Origin: Glutinoglossum americanum
Lineage: Eukaryota; Ascomycota; Geoglossomycetes; Geoglossales; Geoglossaceae
DNA length: 64,000 nt
Direction of reading: 5' to 3'
Assembly (NCBI GenBank): GCA_020080175.1
Contig: JAGHQL010000116.1
Coordinates: 1 to 64,000 of the forward strand
Below are positions 1-8,655 of the stretch, one piece after another; the stretch's first letter is position 1; every line of letters begins with the position of its first letter. The translations under genes and the position numbers were made by a program. Under the pieces are notes generated by a model. That model saw only the letters and a list, made by a program, of their open reading frames with translations. It searched no databases and was not told the origin of the DNA.

Positions 1-261
1 GATGCCGATGAAGGTGCGTGCCTGCGATGGGTTCAGGATGGCGGTGACGATGCCCACCACCTCGCCGTCCATCGTCACCAGCGGGCCGCCGGAATTGCCG
101 GGGTTGGCCGCCGCGTCGAACTGGATCAGGTTGGTGAGCTGTTGCTTGCCCTCAGGCGAGCGGAAGGTGCGGTTCATGCCGGAGACGATGCCGGAGGACA
201 CCGAGGGCCCGATGCCGAAGGGAAACCCGACCGCGATCACCTGGTCGCCGGGCAGCAGGGA
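1..261 (-). CDS. Partial bacterial HtrA/DegP-type (S1C) serine protease fragment
   Basis: Read on the minus strand, about 86 codons are open to the window start. They contain GDQVIAVGFPFG, then IQFDAAANPGNSGGPLV, then VGIVTAI. GNSGGP carries the catalytic serine of the trypsin-like HtrA/DegP proteases, and VIAVGFPFG matches the strand that precedes the substrate loop in that family. The His and Asp of the triad would lie upstream and are absent; the PDZ domains would lie downstream, beyond the window. Codons are almost all G/C at third positions, unlike every fungal gene here, and there is no intron. The fungal Nma111 protease has different flanking sequence. The similarity ends near base 258, where A-rich fungal DNA begins without any start codon. 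Seen: motif and composition. Inferred: a bacterial read or contig joined to the fungal sequence, or a transferred fragment. Confidence 0.85.
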
Positions 262-633
262 AAATAAAGGACCGGCTGACGGGCGGGATGAGATGGATAT
301 CACATATCATCCCCTCCACATCGAAAAAAAGGTACCAGAAAGTAAGCGCTAATCCAGGAGAGAGAAAAAAAAACGCCGATATACACCCATCGCTATCATA
401 GTTTCATTTCATTTTCCCAAGCATGAAACACGTCAAATAGAAATCCGGTTCGTTTCCCCCCCCGGTTGTGGGAAGGGTTTTTTTTTTTCTCTTTCCTCCA
501 TATATTTCATCGGAATGAATGGTGGTGCGAGAAATGTCTAGAAAAAAAAAACCATGGCTGAGCCCCCAATCCCCCTCCTCATCCCCCCCAAACCTCAACT
601 CAGCAAATATATACCACCCCTCATCTCCCATTC
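262..633. other. Spacer: fungal 3' flank next to bacterial fragment
   Basis: No gene seen. A-rich and T-rich runs (for example around 480-492 and 541-550) and C-rich low complexity fit the 3' flank of the minus-strand gene that ends at 634. The shift from GC-rich bacterial to A-rich sequence falls near 258-265. Confidence 0.5.
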
Positions 634-2009
634 CTACCGGCTTCGTGGCCCCCCCACCACCTCCCACCCAACCGGCGACACAGCCCTCGAATTCCCCGGC
701 GTAGTCCCCGTAACCTCGATGGCCGGCAGCAGCGGAGCCCTCGCTCTCACAGGACTTTCATAGGGCGGAGCCGGCGTAAAATCATCGTACAGCGGAGGAT
801 CTACGGGAGGAATATTCTGCTCGCCAACGTCCGCTTCCTGGTGGGTGCGTGTGCTGAGTTGGATTACAGCCGCGACGTTGGGGGTGCTGTTGTTGTTGTG
901 GTGGTGTTGATGGTGGTGGTGGTCCTCCGTAGAGGCATTGGTGGAGATGGAAAGGAGGGAGGCGGCACGGCCGTGGCTTTGCGTAGCGCTGGATCGTCCG
1001 CCCATGGATGCGGCGGAGGAAAGGAGCGGCCGGTCAGATTCAGAGGAATTAGCCCGGACTCGCGTGCCGTCGTGTCGGGCTAGGCCGACATCCGAGTAGC
1101 TGACCGAGGCGACGCGGCGGTCGTGCTCGCGGTGGGCAGCGTCGGCGGTGACGAGGGTGCTCCCGAGACTCGTGGTGCTTGACCCGGGAGCTCCGGCGTT
1201 GCTAGATCCAGAGGCGTTACGCTGACGGGAAGCGGCGCGGAGAGCTTCGTAGGTCGCCCAATCGCCACGTTCGCGAGCCTCGCGACGGAGACGGGCTCGC
1301 TCTTGCCTATCGGCGATCTCTGCGCGGCGGGCGAGGCGGATCTGGTACAGGGCATCCATTTCCTCCTCGCGGCGGGTTTCTTCCTCCTCGGCGGTTTCTG
1401 GAAACTCGACTACCATATCGATGCCGGCACGTTCGCCTTCGCGGCCCAGAACACGTTCGTTCTCGCGGGGGTTAGGGTTGTAGGCTGGAAGGGTCATGAC
1501 GGAGCGGACGGAGGTGTTGCGGTCGACGGCAGGATTATCGTTGGTGTCGCCGCCGCCGCCGCCGCCATTACGGCCGCTACTTCTGCTGCTGTTGTTGTTG
1601 TTGTTGTCGTTGTTGTTGTTTCTACTGCTGTTGCCGTTACTGGTGCCTATGTTGTCGGAGATGGAGATGTTGGCGCTGTGGCCGGGAGTACGACGGCGAT
1701 TCCACGGCGATGGGGCGCCGAGTCCATCGTAGCCTTGGGCGGAGGAATACACGGCCGAGGGATTCCAGTGGTCCCATTTCCGCTTGAGGTAGGAAGTGGG
1801 AACGTAGCGAGAGCTCTTTTGCTTCAACCGTAGATGCCTAAGGATGGAGTAGGTGACGATGAGGACGACGAAGGTGAGGAGGATGCTGATGGACACCTAT
1901 AGCGTTTCCCCCAGACGGGAGATGTTAGCCGACTCACGCACTCTCTCTCTCTCTCTCTCTCTCTCTTCCCAGCCTCTGCCTCGGAGAGGAAAAGAATTGG
2001 AAACTTCAT
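634..2009 (-). CDS. Single-pass membrane protein of unknown function, fungal conserved
   Basis: Two exons, 1938-2009 and 634-1896, give about 444 residues. The 41-nt intron has GTGAGT, a GCTAAC branch site and ends CTATAG, in phase 0. Exon 2 has no in-frame ATG before the membrane segment (its first codon is GTG), so exon 1 is needed for translation. Exon 1 is odd: it encodes an Arg-Glu repeat from a run of about 13 GA units. A hydrophobic segment (ILLTFVVLIVTYSIL, about residues 28-43) is followed by basic residues and YVPTSYLKRKW, suggesting a signal anchor. Mid-protein is a charged block (QIRLARRAEIADRQERARLRR) that I believe recurs in other ascomycetes. The rest is Ser/Asn/Gly-rich and His-rich low complexity, ending with PPLYDDFTPAPPYESP, which contains PPxY-like motifs of the kind that bind WW domains. 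Function unknown. A six-codon upstream ORF overlaps the proposed start. Confidence 0.7.
1941..1966. repeat. (CT)n dinucleotide repeat within coding exon 1
   Basis: About 13 CT units; GA on the coding strand, giving the alternating Arg-Glu run of the membrane protein at 634-2009. The repeat unit is not a multiple of three, so a change of one unit would shift the frame. Confidence 0.85.
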
Positions 2010-2729
2010 ACGACGATCAGCTTCATATTCCCCCCACCCCCACCAGTAGTTTCGCCGCTGCCGCCGCCACCATCGCCCAACGTGTTATTGTTCGACGGCG
2101 GCGGGCCAGGGAATTGCCGTCCACCCAGCAGCTGAGCGAGACTCCTCCGCTCTTCGATCCGCAGGCGCATGTCCTCAACGATTGGCGTCTCACCAGAGAG
2201 ACTCCTTGACCACCTTGCGGCCTTGTGGCACAAACCTCTTTCTCGTAACGGCTCGCCGCTGCCTTCCGGTCCCCGTCTCGGATTATTCTTATTTCTCTCT
2301 AGCCTTCCGAGAAACCAAGAAACCAAGAAACGACGACGGTTTTGCGGCGAATGACGCTCTGAGCTTTTGGCGGTTCACGCAAAATTCGAAACGCTGTTGC
2401 GTCGCTGGGGGTGGAGCACGACACGGGAAACAAAAAGGGCTGTGGCTCGTGGACGCGCGCGCTCGTCTCTCTGGCCGCTCCACTCAGGTGACGAAGGGGA
2501 AAAAAGAAGGTGTGTTGTACGTGAGCGAGCGAGGGCGAGGGGTGAAAAGAGGGCTGTGCAAGTGCAAGGAGAGCGCAGAGCAGACGCCGGAGCTCTCTCG
2601 AGCCAAGCCACGCCGTTCGCCCGCCGATATTCAGTCTCTCGACCTGAGCACGCCGGGCCGTAAGCAAAGCAAAAAAGAAACGCAGCTGTGGTTGAAATCT
2701 GGGGGTTCGTGCATCCAGAAGCGCCAGGT

Positions 2730-2758
2730 GGTCGTTTGGGTCGTTTGGGTCGTTTGGG
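2730..2758. repeat. Tandem repeat of GTCGTTTGG, three copies
   Basis: Three direct copies of a 9-bp unit followed by a G run. Seen directly in the sequence. Confidence 0.85.
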
Positions 2759-3355
2759 GGCTGGGACGCTCAATCGCCTCCCGACCAACGGGGAAAAGCG
2801 CTACGACTAAGGCTGAGGGGGCGGGAGGAACGAGAGAAAAAGAAAAAGCAGACGAAGCGTCGCAGAAAGAACGGAGGAGGAAGAAGGAGGAAAAAAGACA
2901 CCGGTGACGACGATACGATACCCGGAGGAGAAGCATCCAGGCCCAAAAAAAAAAAAAATCGATCTGATCTTCTCCGTCTTCTGTCTGTTCGCGCTCGACG
3001 AGAGAGCAGACACGGAACCTCCTCATCCGACCGAAACAGCAAAGGCGCCAACCCCACGAGCCTGTTCGGTTCAGCCAGCTCCAGCTCCAGTTCCCACGCA
3101 CCCCAGTCCCAGTGCTTTCCCGCTATAAATACCCGCCCGCGTCCCGCCTCCCTCTCCCCATACTACAAACCCGCCCCCAACCTCTCTATCCGACACAAGG
3201 ACCAAGCACCAGCCTTAAACGGAACGAGCAATTAATATTTTTATTTTTATAAAAAAAACTCGAGCGAGAACGAACGCTGAAGATTAAAAATTAAAACCGC
3301 AAGGCTTCCTATTATAGTTTGATCTCCGCTCAGAACCGCGGTTCGACGACGCCGG

Positions 3356-3407
3356 ATACATACATACATATATACATACATACATACATACATACATACA
3401 TACATAC
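3356..3407. repeat. (ATAC)n tetranucleotide microsatellite
   Basis: About 13 units with one imperfect ATATAT interruption. Intergenic. Confidence 0.9.
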
Positions 3408-3899
3408 GTGCATGGGTGTATCTACCCGCGCACAGCACCGCCGCAGACAGCCGGGCCGCGTGTAGCGTGCGCGTACCACATACGGTCCAGCTCCAAGCAC
3501 GCATGCAGAGCACCATGCACGAACCGCCAAAACGACCCGCAGAACACACAGACACACAGACACAGAGAGAACCAAGAGAGAACAAAAAAAAAAAAAAAAA
3601 AACATACACGCACACGCGCAGGAAAGCCACCCGGAAGAGAACAGGAACCGCAGAACCCACCGCCCTCGGAACCCGGAACAACATATATCCACCCCTTACT
3701 TACCCCCTCCCCTAAAACGCTTCAAACAGATCGCCAGCCTCCCCCCCGGCCCAGAAAAAAAAAAAACAATTACAAACCAAGAAAGAAGGGGGAGTTTCGG
3801 GTAAAGTCTTAGTTTTCGGTTCTGCGGGGGGGGGAATCTGGAAGGGGGGGTTTGGGCATCGCGTGACAAACACACGCACACGGTCACGGAGTTTTGTTT

Positions 3900-4185
3900 G
3901 TATTTTTTTTTTTTTTTTTCTTTTCTTCCTTATTATTATTATTCTTTTTTTTTTTTTCAATTAAAAAAAAACCAAAAAAACAGAAAAAAAAAATTTTTTT
4001 GGGGAAAAAAAAAGTCAAGTTTTTTTTTTTTTTTTTTTTTTTTTTCCTTTTATATATAAAAATGTTTTGGGGGGAAGAAGAAGAAGAAGAAGAAGAAGAA
4101 GAAGATGGGGGGCTTCCGTAGGGAGAGGGGAAAAAGAATAAAAAATTACGAGATCCATAGCGAAAAAAAAAAAAAAAAAAAAAAG
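3900..4185. repeat. Homopolymer cluster with (GAA)n
   Basis: Several long T and A runs (3903-3919, 3943-3958, 4020-4045, 4165-4185) and about 10 GAA units at 4074-4104. Run lengths in the assembly may be unreliable. Confidence 0.85.
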
Positions 4186-4392
4186 AAAAGAGAGGTTTTC
4201 AACTATTTGCGGACAAACAGGGGGGAGGGGGGCCTTGGCGCATCCTTCTTTTTTGGTTCTGGTGGTATATAGATTGGAATGCAACGACGAAAACGACAAG
4301 AAGCGTCTGATCGAAAAACCCCAAACCCAACCCCAAACCCAAACCCTACCCAACACCCCGTCCCCCCCACTTTTCCTTTTCCTTTAGGTCTC

Positions 4393-4753
4393 TTACCCAA
4401 TCTTCTTCTCCAGCTTCTTCAGAAACCGACCGACTCCCTTCTCCACCCGAGCCACCCCCACTTCCAGCCTCCCAGTCGGCGCTGGTGCCTGCCCCTGCCC
4501 AGGTGGCTTCGGTTGGCTGCTACCCGCCTCCACCTGCGTGGGCCTGTACAGCTGGTTGTGGATGTCGTTGGCGCCCGCCGGCTGCTGCTGCTGCGGTGCC
4601 CCCGCCGAGTATTGGTAGTTCGAGTAGCCTCCGAGGGGCTGCTGTTGCGGCTGGCCGGGTTGTTGCTGCGGGTAGTATTGGTATCCTTGCTGGACGGGAG
4701 GTTGTTGTTGGCCCGGAGGCGGTGATTGACCATAACTTTGGGCGTTGGGGTCT

Positions 4754-4794
<41 letters not shown>

Positions 4795-6185
4795 CTGTGG
4801 TGGTGGTGGGGGGAAGCCTGGCGGGTATTGTTGGCCGGATAAAGGAGGAGCGCTTCCGGGAGGTGGGGAATAGCCTTGCGCGTATTGCTGTCCGGGTTGC
4901 GGACCGGCGCTACCGGTAGGTGGTGGAGAAAAACCTGGCGGGTATTGCTGCCCAGGTGGCGGGCCGGTGCTTCCCGTGGGCGGCGGAGCAAAGCCCTGCG
5001 CGTACTGCTGTCCGGATGGCGGGCCGGCGCTGCCTGTGGTCGGTGGTGCGGCGGGGTAGGAGTTTGTGCGCTGGGGTTGCCCGAATGGCGAGCCTGCTTG
5101 AGGTGGAGACCCGGCGGGCTGTCCTAGAGAGGAGGCTGAACCCTGAGACTGTGGCGGACCTGTGAAGTATGGCTGCGTTTGACTAGGTGGCTGGGCTGAG
5201 TAAGGGCCCTGATGTTGAGGCGGACCTGGGACGAAGGCTTGCCCGTGCTCCGATGTCGCAGCCGCAGAGAGGCCAGTGCCGCCAGAAGCATCGGGAGGAG
5301 GTGGGGTCTTTTCGCGATGTTTGATGGGCTCGGGTGCTGGTGGAGCTGCCGGATTGTATGCCAGCGGAGCGTATTTCGCTGGATCTGACGGAAGCTCTAC
5401 CATGTGGCCGTCGGAGCTAGTATGCTGATGGCCAGATGCGCTTGGAGAGACAGCGGCTACGGTTCCGCTTTCGCCAGAGTACGGTTTTGTGACCGCCACC
5501 TGCTCGAGCTTCTGAACCACAGGGCTCATTGCATCTTTGTGGGCCGGAGGAGCAACTTGAGGCACACCCAGCACCTTCACTTGGGTGGGAGGAAGGACCT
5601 TCTTAGCCGACTCCACGAAGAGAATAGCATCATCTTTGGTCCAGAAGTAGATATCAACCGCGTGCAGCTTCGTCAGGTAATAACCCTCATTCTTCAGATC
5701 CGCTGCTCCAATCTTCCATTGTTGGTCCTGGGCCTGTGGCGTAGCGCTGGCTGCGCCGGAAGGGTCGGGAATATTGGCCGTCAAGGTAACGAGGCAGGAG
5801 TGCTTGTAAGAATATTCCATGTGGACAGTATCAAAATCTACCATGAATAGTCGGTAAAAAAGACTCCTAAGCCAAAAGCGAATGGGGATGTCGCCTTACA
5901 TCCCGAAAAAGCATCTTGCTGCGGCGTCCCAGCATTATTCGCAATCTCCAGTCTCCCTCTACTCTGCGCAGCAAACAAGTACACATACGACGCCTTCTCA
6001 AACCGATGATGTAGCGGCCTCCTTGACTGCTCGCTGAAGAAGTAGTGCACGTCTCCAAAGCTGAAAACGTAGCCATCAAAATCAGCATCGAACTCTAGTT
6101 GGGAATTGGGATGGATGGTGGGGGGTATGTGATATGCAGCTACTTACAACGTACACAGTGTGCTTTCTCCAGGATATGCAGGCAT
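4393..6185 (-). CDS. Conserved fungal protein with Pro/Gln-rich C-terminal half
   Basis: Three exons: 6148-6185 (MPAYPGESTLCT), 5900-6060 and 4393-5837, about 547 residues. Introns of 87 nt (GTAAGT...TTTTCAG) and 62 nt (GTAAGG...GGTAG) keep the frame. The N-terminal ~150 residues form a compact domain with FGDVHYFFSEQSRRPLHHRF, YVYLFAAQ, a short intron-spanned stretch, then VHMEYSYKHSCLVTL and LHAVDIYFWTKDDAILFVESA. I believe this domain recurs in filamentous ascomycetes but cannot name it. Residues from about 215 are low complexity with repeated GSxGPPPGQQYxxGF units (about 15-20 residues each) and a polyglutamine run. The tail ends in a basic stretch (VGRFLKKLEKKIG). The repeats resemble the disordered tails of RNA-binding or endocytic adaptors, but nothing here decides the function. 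Confidence 0.75.
4751..4798. repeat. CAG/CAA run encoding polyglutamine
   Basis: Mixed TTG/CTG triplets on the plus strand encode about 15 Gln in the tail of the gene at 4393-6185. Mixed codons make it less slippage-prone than pure CAG. Confidence 0.9.
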
Positions 6186-6766
6186 GATGAAAACGATGAC
6201 GATAGTAACGATAGCAAAGATTAGATGGATAACAACAGCACAAGCTGCCTGACACTCTCTTTGATGAAAAATTATTAGATCAATTGGCCTGCGTGATATA
6301 CTCAGATTTGCCCCTTCCCGCTTTCCCGTGATAGAGCCAAAGCAGCTGAACGCGGCAATGGAAAATCCCGGCCACCGAGCCAATCAAATAATTCCCAACG
6401 ATAAATAAAATAAAGAAAATCTCACCCACCAATAAAATAAGGTAAAAAAAAGATAAAAAATATAAAGAAAAATCAAAGCGGCGAAACGGTTTTCTTGAGC
6501 CTCAACCACCACTCTTTCTCATCAAAGGCTGGGCGCTGCACAACGAAGGACTTTCTGTCGATCGAGCTCTGGAAGAAGGAGAGGGGGTAAGTCGGTCTGG
6601 TGGCTACTTGATTGATGCTGTGAGCTCGCATCGCTGATTTAGTCAAAGAGGTACCCCGAATGAAGACGGAAGACGGACAATCCACAATCGCAGCAACCCT
6701 CCAACCCACTGCGCCTTTCCGCTGCGGGCCTCCACTAAAAACCCCCCCACCCGCCCACCACCAACA
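6186..6766. other. Divergent promoter region, unknown gene / MRPS8
   Basis: 580 bp between two divergent starts (6185 minus, 6767 plus). The left part (6370-6480) is A-rich. No further gene seen. Confidence 0.5.
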
Positions 6767-7240
6767 ATGTCCCTCGTCTCCCTCTCCCACCTCTGCTCCC
6801 ACCTCCAAAACGCCTCCCGCGCGCGCCTAACCACAACCCAAACCCCCTACACCGCCCTCCACCTCTCGCTCCTCCTGCACCTCCAGCGATCCGGCTTCCT
6901 CTCCTCCCTCACCCTCGGCACGCCGCGCACGCCGCACGACCCGGCGCCCGTGACCCAGTCCAACGTGTCCTCGCGGCGCCTCTGGGTCGGGCTGAAGTAC
7001 TACCCCGTCACCAACGAGCCGCTGATCACGAAGGTGAGCATGGTTTCGAAGCCCACCAAGAGGATCTGGATGGGCGCGGATGGGTTTGGGAGGCTGGTGA
7101 GGGGCGGGGACGAGGGGTGCGTGCGGGGTCTGAGGAATCCGGGGGAGTGTCTTTTTGTTAGTACGGATAGAGGGGTTATGGAGATCAGGGAGGCGGCGAG
7201 GAGGAAGATTGGTGGGATGGTGCTATGTAGGGTTGTGTGA
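6767..7240 (+). CDS. MRPS8: Mitochondrial small-subunit ribosomal protein uS8m
   Basis: Single exon of 157 codons, the usual length for fungal mitochondrial S8. It binds the small-subunit rRNA of the mitochondrial ribosome (37S particle in yeast naming). The N-terminus MSLVSLSHLCSHLQNASRA matches the family start, so the first ATG is chosen. RRLWVGLKYY and SKPTKRIWMG follow in the middle, and the C-terminal block PGECLFVSTDRGVMEIREA...GGMVLCRVV is the S8 signature region. The N-terminus also serves as targeting sequence in the family. The region from about residue 35 to 65 is Pro/Thr-rich and variable. The gene lies divergently from the Pro/Gln-rich gene. Confidence 0.93.
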   Translation: MSLVSLSHLCSHLQNASRARLTTTQTPYTALHLSLLLHLQRSGFLSSLTLGTPRTPHDPAPVTQSNVSSRRLWVGLKYYPVTNEPLITKVSMVSKPTKRIWMGADGFGRLVRGGDEGCVRGLRNPGECLFVSTDRGVMEIREAARRKIGGMVLCRVV

Positions 7241-8655
7241 TGGTGTGGTGTTTCTATCGGGGGTGTGTGTGTGTACAATACTACGTCCGGCTGCTACGGA
7301 TACGTGTATAGACGGGTTTATATTTCCACATTCAAATCAAAAATTCCCCTACCCGGAATGGATTAAATACGTACTTCTCACACCAGCTCTCCTCGCCCGC
7401 ACCACTTGACTGACCTTCACCAAGACCAAGAGCAACCGACCTGCTCAAGATAAGAAACGAGCATACACCCCTTACCACAACAGTCCACCCACCGAACCAG
7501 CGAACCCCCTAGCCCAATCTCGGGAACGAGAATCTTTCGTCCCGCTTTTCGCGTCGATAGACATACCCCCTATGAGGAGGAGGATGAAGCGGCCATCCCC
7601 ACGGCAAAGTTACTTCGAGATGGCGTGTATCGCATGTCGTAGCGCGCTGTGTGGAGTAAGGAGAATGGGCAATTCTGCTTGTTGTCTTAAAGGCCGGTAG
7701 GTAGGTAGGCAGGCAGGCAGGCAGGAGGGCCGTGATGGGGTGTAGGATAGATAGGCATGAAAAGCAACTTCTCAGCCGAATAGTCATATTAAACACTGAC
7801 AAAATCACCCTTTTCTTTTTCTTTTTTTTTTCAAAAAAAAAGCTCATTTGAATCTCTGGCCCCCCCCCCACCCCCAACCCTTCTCCCCTTCAATTGCCTC
7901 TAGTCCTCTCTTCGAATAAAATAAGCCAATCTTATGATACATGAAGAGGAAGGATGAAAAGAAGACGAAAAAAAAGAGAACAAAGAAAAGACAAGCGTGC
8001 ACACAATTGTGTTGTAGTTAGTAGTGGTGATGGTTGGGATAGGGGTGAGAGGGGAGTTACGATTAATACTCTTTTCCTTCCTTTCCTTTCGCCTTCCAAA
8101 TTCCAAGCACTCCTTTAGCTCCCCCAGTGCCACATACCTAGCTATCCCATCTTCCTTTCTCCTTCCTCACCTCGATATAAAAGCAAGAGATAAATAAATA
8201 AAATAAAAGCGAGGCAATGAGCCAGAACCGTATCTCCCTACTAATAGACCGTGTGCGTAAGGGTCGTGAACGAGGTGCCTTCTCGATTGAAATTCGCGGA
8301 TTTTCTCCCTCTGCATGCCGAAAGCCCCGCCATTCCCTACTTATTCGAAGGGGGATGGGGGAGGGAGAAAGAAAAGGAAGATAGGAGGGGAAGGGAGTAC
8401 GCTATAACAGAAAGGAAACACCAATGTAGAAAGGGAGCTAGAACGCTTAACGATGTGGATTCTCTAGGACAACCGTTGCTTTGAACCATATGGTAACATG
8501 AATAAACCCAAAGGACCTAAAGCGAGTTGTGCAAAAGAGGGTGGGCGATGAGTTGCATAGGGATTCTGAGATGAAAATAAAGTGTATGATCGAACTTCGA
8601 AAGAGCTTCCACCTGAGATGAGCAATTCTAGAGAGATATGAGGGGACACAAGAGC
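7241..8655. other. Convergent 3' spacer, no gene seen
   Basis: 1.4 kb between the convergent ends of MRPS8 and the gene at 8656. It contains a GGTA/GGCA tetranucleotide run (7695-7724), a C/T/A homopolymer patch near 7800-7870 and A/G-rich stretches (7920-7990, 8345-8400). Only spurious short frames. Confidence 0.5.
7695..7724. repeat. GGTA/GGCA tetranucleotide repeat
   Basis: Roughly three GGTA units then four to five GGCA units. Intergenic. Confidence 0.85.

Larger units (their letters stand above)
2010..4392. other. Long intergenic region, low complexity, no supported gene
   Basis: 2.4 kb between the promoter of the membrane-protein gene (2009) and the 3' end of the gene at 4393. It holds a 9-bp tandem repeat (2730-2758), a TATA-like CTATAAATA near 3122 on the plus strand with no obvious ORF behind it, a TACA repeat (3356-3407), and from about 3240 to 4200 many A/T/G/C homopolymers and a GAA run. 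The open frames here are biased translations of this low complexity and none resembles a protein family. GC-rich sequence at 2010-2700 may be promoter and 5' UTR. Confidence 0.5.

Noticed and set aside
404-667. Minus-strand ORF of 87 codons
   Set aside because: Low-complexity translation of C/T-rich 3' flank.
2182-2907. 241-codon plus-strand frame
   Set aside because: Arg/Lys-rich composition from purine-rich promoter sequence, no family similarity, frames open on both strands.
3247-3812. Overlapping frames through the TACA repeat
   Set aside because: Products are repeats of MYVCMYVC type and homopolymers; typical microsatellite artefacts.
4319-4355. Telomere-like CCCAAA/CCCTA run
   Set aside because: Units are irregular (CCCAAA, CCCCAAA, one CCCTA) and not the fungal CCCTAA array; lies in an intergenic spacer between genes on both sides.
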